Shown: positions 25,163-32,144 of the stretch, piece after piece
Layout of the letters: each line of letters opens with the position of its first letter
How positions within the stretch are numbered: the first letter of the stretch is position 1
Assembly: GCF_001189955.1 (NCBI RefSeq)
Contig: NZ_LFLT01000039.1
Span: forward strand, 1-40,508
DNA: 40,508 nt
Reading direction: 5' to 3'
From: Herbaspirillum chlorophenolicum
GTDB lineage: Bacteria > Pseudomonadota > Gammaproteobacteria > Burkholderiales > Burkholderiaceae_D
The notes under the pieces: generated by a model
Seen by the model: the letters and a program-made list of their open reading frames with translations, nothing else
Database searches by the model: none
What the model was told of the DNA's origin: nothing
Translations under genes and position numbers: made by a program

Positions 25163-25882
25163 ATGCATATCGCGTTACTTGAAGACGATCCGGATGAGGC
25201 GCAGCTGGTGCGCCATATCCTGACCCAAGCCGGCCATACCTGCCGTCATTTCCCGACCGGCGGGAGCCTGATCGACGCTTTGCATCATGAATCATTCGAC
25301 TTGCTGATCCTTGACTGGATGCTGCCCGACATGACCGGCCACGAGGTGCTGGACTGGGTGCGAGGACATTTGAGCCGCCATGTGCTGGTGCTGCTGCTGA
25401 GTAACCGCTCCCTGGAGGAGCATGTCGTGCTGGGCCTGATGGCAGGCGGGGACGACTACATGATCAAGCCTCCGCGGCGCGCCGAATTGCTGGCGCGCGT
25501 GCATGCCTTGTCGCGGCGGCTGCAGCCGGGGACGGAGAAAACTCCGGCGTCGGCCCTTGTGCGGGATATTATCGAAACCGGCTTTTACCGCCTGCACCGG
25601 GTCTTGCGTACAGTACAGGTGCGCGGCAAACCGGTGGACCTGAAGCCCAAGGAGTTCGAGATTGCCTGCCATCTGTTTGGCAACCTTGGCGGCATCGTCT
25701 CGCGCGATACCCTGGTGGAGCAGATATGGGGCCGCGATCTTGTCACCTCGCGCACCCTCGATACGCATATGTCGCAGGTACGCAGCAAACTGGCGCTGCG
25801 TCCTGAAAACGGCGTCAAGCTGAATACGATCTATACCCTGGGCTATCGGCTCGACGTGGTCGATCCGGAAGACGACATCTGA
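25163..25882 (+). CDS. PhoB/OmpR-family response regulator
   Basis: The 239-residue protein has a canonical receiver: acidic pocket L-L-E-D-D, phosphorylated D51 in L-I-L-D-W-M-L-P-D, and lysine in M-I-K-P-P. The C-terminal winged helix includes K-P-V-D-L-K-P-K-E-F-E and ends with T-I-Y-T-L-G-Y-R-L. The start is the ATG eight bases after AAGGA; a GTG two codons earlier is possible. Its 3' end overlaps the convergent CHASE2 kinase gene by 40 bases, so the kinase at 25843-28206 is the obvious partner by position, although the two are not in one operon. Confidence 0.93.
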   Translation: MHIALLEDDPDEAQLVRHILTQAGHTCRHFPTGGSLIDALHHESFDLLILDWMLPDMTGHEVLDWVRGHLSRHVLVLLLSNRSLEEHVVLGLMAGGDDYMIKPPRRAELLARVHALSRRLQPGTEKTPASALVRDIIETGFYRLHRVLRTVQVRGKPVDLKPKEFEIACHLFGNLGGIVSRDTLVEQIWGRDLVTSRTLDTHMSQVRSKLALRPENGVKLNTIYTLGYRLDVVDPEDDI

Positions 25883-28206
25883 TCCTCGGCCATCTCGCCG
25901 GCTTGCGCATAAGGCAAGCGCAGGATGAAGCGGGCGCCGCCGGACGGCAGATTTTCGGCAAGGATATGCCCGCCATGCCGTTCAACTACCGTCTGCACCA
26001 AATTCAATCCAAGGCCTGCGCCAGACTGGGCTGTGGTCCCTGCACGGTAAAACGGCGCGAACACTTGTGCGGAATCGGCTGCCGACAGGCCCGGTCCTTC
26101 ATCATCGATGCGGCAGACGACTTCCTGAGACAGCTGGCCTTCCAGTGCGATGCTGCAGCGGATCGCGCCTTGTTCGGGACCGTATTTGATGGCGTTGGCG
26201 AGCACGTTGCCTAGTGCGCGCACCAGCATCTGGCGCTCGCCGCGTATCCAGTGCGGCTGACCGTCGCTGTCGATGGCGATCGCGACTTGCTTGTCCTGGG
26301 CCAGCGCCCACAAATCATCGGCGGCATCGGCCAGCAGGGAATCCATATCAAGATCTTCGAACTGCGGCGGGCCGGAGCGTGCCCGCGCCAGCAAGACGAA
26401 ATCGTCGGCCAGCGACAAGGTGCTGCGCACCGATTTTTCGATGCGGGAAAAGAGTGTGGCTTCGTCTTGTACCGCCTTGCCCTGGCGGTATAGCGACAAC
26501 GCGGCAAGGATGGCGGATTGCGGTGCGCGCATGTCATGCGAGATGAAGTTCAGGCTCTGGTCGCGTTGCCGTTCGGCGGTGCGCAGCGCGGTCAGGTCGG
26601 TCAGCGAAATGATCCAGCCGATCAGGGCGCCGCGCGCATTGTGCGAGGCTGTGCCGCGCACCAGGAGAATACGGCCGAGCGGGTCCGTGATTTCGATGCC
26701 GGCTGTGCCGGCTCCCGCCATCAAGTGCGCAGGCCAGCTACGGTCGTTCTGGGTGGACGCAATCGACGCGATCAGGCGGGCGATGTCCTGGCCCTGTCCA
26801 AGCGGCATTTTCAGCGGGAGGAACAGCTCTTGCGCCTTGCGGTTGAACAGCATCAGGCGGCCTTCCTGATCGATTACCAGATTCGCATCCGGCATGCTGT
26901 CGAGGTTGTCCGCGACGAACTGGTGCAGATCCAGCATACGGCGCGTAGCGGCGCGTGCGGCTTCAATCCGGCGTTCGAGGAATTCCCAGCGGCGCCGCGC
27001 GGGACGCGGACGGATTGGCAGCGGCACGCTGGCGGCCAGCCGGATGGTTTCCTCATCGAGGTAGCGCAAGGCCGATTCAAGCCGGCGCCAGCTCCATAGC
27101 GGGTACACCAGCCAAAGCAGCAGCAGCGATCCGGAAGGGGCCAGCCAGATGTCGTGCCGGAACAGCAGCATGCAGGCGGCGGCAACCAGTATCGTCAACA
27201 GCACGCTCAGGCCCAGTGCGGCGCGCGGCGAGAGAACAGTGAAGCCGAGCAGTACGAGCAGCGCAGGCAAGGCGGTAAAGACGACGGCTATTGTCGTGGA
27301 CGGTGTGCGGATGTTGCGGCCTTCGCGCAGTGCGCCGAAGATGTTGGCGTGGATTTCCACACCGGACATCAATCCCGGATGCGACCCTTGCGGTATGGGA
27401 AACAGATCCCCCAGGCCGGCGCCGACCACGCCGACCAGCACCGTCTTGTCACGGAAGAAGGCGGCCGGAACGGTTCCGTGCAATACGTCGATATAAGAAA
27501 CATGGTGGAAATGGCCGGCAGGACCGAAGAAGGGAATGCGCAGCAGGCGTTCGCCATCGTCCTTGGCCAGGTAGTTTGCATCGGGCGAGGCCAGGCGATT
27601 GAGCGCGGCGCCGAACGCGAGCCAGCGGTAGCGCCCCAGGTATTCATGCAAATTGACATTGCGGACGCGGCCATCGCCGCCGATATTCAGCTGGATGTGG
27701 CCCAGTCCTGCCGCCGCGGCAGCCAGGGACGGAATGGGCAGGCGAGGGGCGATGCCGGCTTCGCTGCGGGTTGTCAGGATGGGCAGGATGACGTTATGCC
27801 GGCGTGCCAGCGCCGCAGCCAATGCGTGATCGCCTGCGGTGTTGGCGTTGTCGCTCTCGGTCAGCAGCAGGTCCAGGCCGATGGCCTTGGGCGAGCCATT
27901 GTTGAGGACATTGACCAATTGCGCATGGATGCCGCGCTTCCAGGGCCAGCGGCCGAGTTCGGCAATGCTCTTGTCATCGATGGCGACGATGACGATATCG
28001 TCCGGGGCCGGACGTTCCAGCGTGGGGACGAGGTGATCGTAGACGATGCGGTCGGCGGCGCGCAGTGCCCCGTCCTGCAGCAGCAGGGCCGCCGCCAGCG
28101 TGGCGCAGAACAGGACCAGCCATTCGAAGCGCAGCCAGGCCCGCCTTGCCTCATAGCGCTGGCCGGGGGCGGTCGACGAAGGCGGGATGACGGGATCAGT
28201 CCGCAC
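25843..28206 (-). CDS. CHASE2-domain sensor histidine kinase
   Basis: The 787-residue membrane kinase has an N-terminal helix (about 29-47), a periplasmic CHASE2 domain (about 50-300, with D-D-I-V-I-V-A-I-D-D-K-S and G-R-W-P-W), three closely spaced transmembrane helices (about 308-375), a PAS-like domain (about 430-545), a dimerisation domain with phospho-accepting His near 556 (I-S-H-D-M-R-A-P) and an ATPase domain with N-x-x-x-N-A-I-K-Y, D-E-G-P-G-L and G-A-G-L-G-L. The start is a GTG inside the end of the FecR gene (11-base overlap), so the two should be translated together. The ligand is unknown; the periplasmic LysM-FecR partner suggests envelope sensing. Confidence 0.93.
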   Translation of the reverse strand: MRTDPVIPPSSTAPGQRYEARRAWLRFEWLVLFCATLAAALLLQDGALRAADRIVYDHLVPTLERPAPDDIVIVAIDDKSIAELGRWPWKRGIHAQLVNVLNNGSPKAIGLDLLLTESDNANTAGDHALAAALARRHNVILPILTTRSEAGIAPRLPIPSLAAAAAGLGHIQLNIGGDGRVRNVNLHEYLGRYRWLAFGAALNRLASPDANYLAKDDGERLLRIPFFGPAGHFHHVSYIDVLHGTVPAAFFRDKTVLVGVVGAGLGDLFPIPQGSHPGLMSGVEIHANIFGALREGRNIRTPSTTIAVVFTALPALLVLLGFTVLSPRAALGLSVLLTILVAAACMLLFRHDIWLAPSGSLLLLWLVYPLWSWRRLESALRYLDEETIRLAASVPLPIRPRPARRRWEFLERRIEAARAATRRMLDLHQFVADNLDSMPDANLVIDQEGRLMLFNRKAQELFLPLKMPLGQGQDIARLIASIASTQNDRSWPAHLMAGAGTAGIEITDPLGRILLVRGTASHNARGALIGWIISLTDLTALRTAERQRDQSLNFISHDMRAPQSAILAALSLYRQGKAVQDEATLFSRIEKSVRSTLSLADDFVLLARARSGPPQFEDLDMDSLLADAADDLWALAQDKQVAIAIDSDGQPHWIRGERQMLVRALGNVLANAIKYGPEQGAIRCSIALEGQLSQEVVCRIDDEGPGLSAADSAQVFAPFYRAGTTAQSGAGLGLNLVQTVVERHGGHILAENLPSGGARFILRLPYAQAGEMAEDQMSSSGSTTSSR

Positions 28207-29893
28207 GGACCGGCCCCGGGCCGCTGTTCAGGCTGCCGCCATCACCGGTGCGCCAGCGCCGTTCCACCACGTATTTCTGGGGCGGCGAAAAGGCGCCCCG
28301 ATAGCCGTCAGGATCGATGCTTTGCACCCGGGCATAGTAAGTACCGGCCTCAGGCGTGGCAAATGACACGGCAGACTCGGTGGTTTCGATGTGCTGGCTG
28401 GCGTGTTCGAATCCGGGTGTCGCCGCGCTTTCAAAGACGAATTGCTGGCCGGTTTCCCCGCGCCAGGAAAATCGCATCCGGTCTGCCTCCTGGCTGGCCT
28501 CGGGCGCTTGCTGCTGCGGCAGGACCGCCAATGGGGCGGCATCGCTCCACGGGCCTTGGGCGAATTTCCCGGCCTTGTCCGCGATACTGGCCACGCGCCA
28601 GTAATACAGTCCTTCCTTCAGGCCGGACTGTTGGTCGTGGTTGGACGCCAGTTCGGGGCGGTCGCTGAGCAGGTCGCTGAAACCGGGATCGCGGGCGATT
28701 TGCAAGCGATAGCGGACGGCATCGCCGACCTGCGCCCATTGGAAAGCGATATCGGCCGCGGCGCCGTCCGCCATCCGTACTTTCGGCCCGGGCGTTTGCA
28801 GCAGCGGGGCGAACGGCCTCGCTTTGACGTGCAGCGGCTGCACCGCTTCCATGCCTTCCAGGCCGATGCTGTCGATGGCGCTGGCGCGGATGACATAGTC
28901 GCCGTCATCCAGGTCGGCAAAGCGCGCCAGTGCCTGGCCATGTCCGCCGGGCACGCGTGTTTCCGCGACGCGATGCAGGCCGTCCTGGTCGGTGGAAACG
29001 GTGACGCGAAATGCGGCGGCATCCGGCTGCGCCAGCTGGACGCGAACCGGCAGGCGCTCCTGGACGGCGGCGCCATCCATCCGGGGCGCCGGCAACAAGG
29101 GAATCGGCGCCGACTGGCGGCCATCGCTGCCGACCACGCTGCCATAACTGGCGATGATCGGGTGCGCCGCCTGCTGCTTGCCGTTGGCTGTTACGCCGAC
29201 CGTTCCGTTGAGTACCTCGCTATAGGTCTGCTGCGGTTCGGCATTGACCCGGAAGCGTGTGCCGCGCACGCCGGCAATGGCCAGCGGGGTCTGGATCTGG
29301 TACTGGGCGCCGGGCAGCTTGAAGGGCGTGACTTCGGAGCTCACGCGGCCCTGCTTGAGCGTGAGCTGGGTGCGGGAGCGTTCGGTGTAATCCTGGATGC
29401 GCAGCAACGTGAGCTGGAGATTGCTCGACGGCGGCAGGGCAAAGGTGGTGCCGTCCTGCAGCTGGAACGTGATGAAGCCATCGTCGTCGGTGACGATCAC
29501 CGCGCCTTCCGGCACTTGCGCGCCGATCCGGCTGTCGACCACTTCGCCTGCCTTGTTTGTCATGTTGACCGCGCCGCGCAATGCGACGACGGTGGCAAAA
29601 GCACTCCTGTCCGGCAGCAGGCGCGAGGGGACGGTAATCTCGCTGCCGATCGGGATGGTGCGGTCGTTGGCGATGCGATTGGCTTTCGCGATGGCAGGCC
29701 AGTTTTTGGCGGTGCCGGTGAATTTGAGTGCGATCGAGGAAAGCGTTTCCTGCTGTGCAATGTGATAGGAGATGTCGGCGTTTTTCCTGGCGATCTCTCC
29801 GGGAATGCCGAGTTTTCCGGCCATTGCCGGGGCGGAAGCGGCAATGATCAGCATGGCGATGGCCGAGCTTTTCAGGACGGTATGCGTATGCAT
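28196..29893 (-). CDS. Periplasmic LysM-FecR domain protein
   Basis: The 565-residue product has a signal peptide (A-S-A-P-A-M-A-G, residues 1-24), a LysM domain (about 40-90, Y-H-I-A-x-x-E-T-L-S-S-I-A) expected to bind peptidoglycan, a FecR domain (about 110-225, ending G-V-R-G-T-R-F-R-V) and a C-terminal half of fibronectin-like beta units (about 270-550). The cytoplasmic anti-sigma part and transmembrane helix of iron-regulator FecR are absent, and no sigma factor gene is near. Together with the downstream, overlapping CHASE2 kinase it likely forms a cell-wall sensing unit. The start is the ATG with GGGGAAA ten bases upstream. A GTCAG decamer pair lies 126 bases before it. Confidence 0.91.
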   Translation of the reverse strand: MHTHTVLKSSAIAMLIIAASAPAMAGKLGIPGEIARKNADISYHIAQQETLSSIALKFTGTAKNWPAIAKANRIANDRTIPIGSEITVPSRLLPDRSAFATVVALRGAVNMTNKAGEVVDSRIGAQVPEGAVIVTDDDGFITFQLQDGTTFALPPSSNLQLTLLRIQDYTERSRTQLTLKQGRVSSEVTPFKLPGAQYQIQTPLAIAGVRGTRFRVNAEPQQTYSEVLNGTVGVTANGKQQAAHPIIASYGSVVGSDGRQSAPIPLLPAPRMDGAAVQERLPVRVQLAQPDAAAFRVTVSTDQDGLHRVAETRVPGGHGQALARFADLDDGDYVIRASAIDSIGLEGMEAVQPLHVKARPFAPLLQTPGPKVRMADGAAADIAFQWAQVGDAVRYRLQIARDPGFSDLLSDRPELASNHDQQSGLKEGLYYWRVASIADKAGKFAQGPWSDAAPLAVLPQQQAPEASQEADRMRFSWRGETGQQFVFESAATPGFEHASQHIETTESAVSFATPEAGTYYARVQSIDPDGYRGAFSPPQKYVVERRWRTGDGGSLNSGPGPVRAD

Positions 29894-30018
29894 GCGAATT
29901 GTTTCCCCATGGCCGGATGCGCTCAGTGTGAATCGGTTGTCCGATCCTTCGCTTCGTCTCACTTCACTCGTTGGACGCAGGCCAAAATGCGCGAGCATAC
30001 TACGAGCGGCTAGTCGAT

Positions 30019-30038
30019 GCTGACATTTTCTGACTGCT
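30019..30038 (-). promoter_or_regulatory. GTCAG decamer pair upstream of the FecR-CHASE2 operon
   Basis: Read on the minus strand, AGCAGTCAGA is followed directly by AAATGTCAGC, the same ten-base phase as the arrays at 11671 and 24916. It also resembles a Pho box, though that box has eleven-base spacing. Confidence 0.5.
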
Positions 30039-30110
30039 TTCCCTGAGCCGAATCAAACGCGTGAATACGCGGCGCGCCAGGACGGCAATCCCCTTGGGAT
30101 GTGCTCAGGC

Positions 30111-30785
30111 TCAGCACATCGTAATTCTTTCTGTGAAGCAATAACCTTTGCCGTGCACGGTTTTGAGTGGCAGGTCGCTGGTGGTGCAGTCGCGCCATTT
30201 GCGGCGCAGGCGGCTGACCATTTTTTCCAGTACGCGCTCGTCGAATGCAAGCCAGTCGGTGCCGAACGCATGGGCAATCGTCGAGCGGTCGGCCACATGA
30301 CGCGAGCTGCCGGCCAGCAGTTTCAGCAAGGTCATTTCCTTGTCATTGATGCCCAATGTATCGTGCCGGGGCGCATGCAAAATGCGTGCGGTCGTGTCCA
30401 GCCGCCAGGCATCAGGCGTGACTCGCCGGGCGATCGCATCGATATAAGCGCATAGCACATCGAGCTTGAGCGGCTTCGATTCGCAGAAGTCGGCGCCGGC
30501 GACCAGGCCCTTGATGCGGGAGTGCGTACTGTCATGCTCATCGGCCAGCAGCACGATGCCCACGCGCGGGTCGGCTCGCCGTATCGATTCGGTGAGTGCC
30601 TGGCCGCCGCCGTCATCCAGGCCGGCATCGATGACCACGATATCGACGTTGCCGTTGCCAAGGGCGGCGCCGGTTGCGGCCGGGCGCCGGCTGACCGCAT
30701 GTCCGCGCTGCTCCAGGTACTGCGGCAGAACGCGATCGGGTTCGTCCCCGTGATGGGCATCATGGATTAGCAACACGCGTGCCAT
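30111..30785 (-). CDS. Atypical OmpR-type response regulator
   Basis: The 224-residue protein has a divergent receiver (about 2-120) and an OmpR-type winged helix (about 130-220; D-E-R-V-L-E-K-M-V-S-R-L-R). The phosphorylated Asp is present (V-V-I-D-A-G) as is the lysine (E-S-K-P), but the first acidic pocket reads L-I-H-D and the loop after the Asp, D-D-G-G-G-Q, is unusual. The DNA-binding half is close to that of the regulator at 24116. The ATG with GGAGG five bases upstream fixes the start. It lies upstream of the FecR-CHASE2 operon on the same strand, with 217 bases between them, so it has at least its own spacing and perhaps its own transcript. It has no dedicated kinase in an operon. 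Confidence 0.9.
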   Translation of the reverse strand: MARVLLIHDAHHGDEPDRVLPQYLEQRGHAVSRRPAATGAALGNGNVDIVVIDAGLDDGGGQALTESIRRADPRVGIVLLADEHDSTHSRIKGLVAGADFCESKPLKLDVLCAYIDAIARRVTPDAWRLDTTARILHAPRHDTLGINDKEMTLLKLLAGSSRHVADRSTIAHAFGTDWLAFDERVLEKMVSRLRRKWRDCTTSDLPLKTVHGKGYCFTERITMC

Positions 30786-31350
30786 GCCCGCCTCCGTCAA
30801 GCTTTCGGATGCAGCAGGGGCGCTACTGCGCCATGCGCATGCATGCGAAAGAGAGATTGAAAACGGTGTTCGGCGCGGCAATACATGTTGCTTTTCTCCT
30901 TGTTGTGCCGGAAGTTCCCCGCATGGCGAGGCAACGCATCCTTCCGGATCGACGAATAAAGGTAGTCATGTGCTCTTGGTGTTGACGCAGGCGTTATCGA
31001 AGAGACGAGGAGCCTGCCATCGGGATGCCGTTGGCAGAACTGCATGCAGATGCCGCGCGCAGTCATCCGGTACCGCAAGGAATGGACATGCCGGGCATTG
31101 CCGATTACATTTCCCCTACGCAAGAAATCCCACGGCCGTAGTCTCCCACTGCCGTGTTCCGCCAGACCGGTTGGACCCTCCTTCCAATCCGATGCAGAAC
31201 GGGGACGAATTTATAGCAAGACAAAGGTTTTGAAACGGGCCGATTTTTGCCACAATGCGCGATTGTTTTGGCAGAGGGAAAAATATTTTGGAAATCCCCG
31301 TTTTTTAAGAACTATCAGGTAATTTCCGGGAATTCCTTTTTCAACAACAC
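30786..31350. promoter_or_regulatory. Long gene-free divergent region
   Basis: These 565 bases lie between the divergent regulators at 30785 and 31351. Short ORFs inside have no ribosome site or family resemblance. A perfect 12-base palindrome, CGCATGCATGCG, lies at 30836-30847. The right end (about 31220-31350) is AT-rich and probably carries the promoter for the AraC-type regulator, with weak candidates near 31229 and 31263. I see no terminator. Confidence 0.35.
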
Positions 31351-32139
31351 ATGATGCTCAACACCTTGCCCTCGGCTGTTGTGGGCCCTTTGCTGGGACA
31401 ACGGATCCTGATCGTCGACGATGTCGAGGAGGACCGTATCCTGTTGACCGATTTCCTGCTGCGGCAAGGATGCCGGCTGTATGTCGCCAAAGATGGGCAG
31501 GATGGATACCGCAAGGCGCAAAGCGTGCAGCCGGACCTGATCCTGATGGATATCCGCATGCCGGTATGCGACGGGATCGCGGCCTGCCGCCTGCTCAAGG
31601 CCAATCCGGGGACGCACGCCATTCCATTGATTTTCCTGAGTGCTGCGGCATCGACCGAAGAGAAGATCGCCGGCCTTGCTGCCGGCGCGGTGGATTACGT
31701 CACCAAGCCGTTCGATTTCGAAGAGGTGCGCTTGCGGTTGTGCGTCCATGTCAAATCCAATGCGCAGGGGCGTTCGCAGCAGGAAGCAGGGGAGCCGGAG
31801 TGGCCCCAGAACGGCACCAGCACGCTCGATGTCGTCCTGTTCCAGGCGACGCGCCGTTTGCTGCTCGAAGCATTGGACCAGACCCTCGGCTTGAACGAGC
31901 TTGCGGCGGCGGTCGGCACCAATGCCCGGCGCCTGAACGCCGCATTCAAGCATTGCGCCGGAGTGACCGTATTCGATTTCCTGCGTGAGGAACGCATGAA
32001 GGAAGCGCGCCGCATGCTGTCGGAAACCGCGCTGGAGATCGGCGCCATTGCGCGTGAGGTGGGTTACGGTAGTGCGGCCAATTTTTCAACGGCTTTCCGT
32101 GAACGTTTCGGCATGCCGCCGAGCCAGTTCCGCCGCTGA
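31351..32139 (+). CDS. Response regulator with AraC-type DNA-binding domain
   Basis: The 262-residue product has a canonical receiver (about 18-135: I-V-D-D-V, phosphorylated Asp near 66 in L-I-L-M-D-I-R-M-P, lysine in V-T-K-P-F), a linker of about 30 residues and a C-terminal AraC-type double helix-turn-helix (about 172-262), closing with G-Y-G-S-A-A-N-F-S-T-A-F-R-E-R-F-G. The receiver-AraC combination differs from the OmpR types elsewhere in the window. The hybrid kinase starts five bases after its stop, so the pair forms one operon and probably one pathway. No strong ribosome site precedes the ATG at 31351. Confidence 0.93.
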   Translation: MMLNTLPSAVVGPLLGQRILIVDDVEEDRILLTDFLLRQGCRLYVAKDGQDGYRKAQSVQPDLILMDIRMPVCDGIAACRLLKANPGTHAIPLIFLSAAASTEEKIAGLAAGAVDYVTKPFDFEEVRLRLCVHVKSNAQGRSQQEAGEPEWPQNGTSTLDVVLFQATRRLLLEALDQTLGLNELAAAVGTNARRLNAAFKHCAGVTVFDFLREERMKEARRMLSETALEIGAIAREVGYGSAANFSTAFRERFGMPPSQFRR

Positions 32140-32144
32140 CAGCA

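Noticed and set aside
28196..29893. Classical FecIR iron-signalling regulator
   Set aside because: The protein has a signal peptide and LysM domain, no anti-sigma region, and no sigma factor gene is near.
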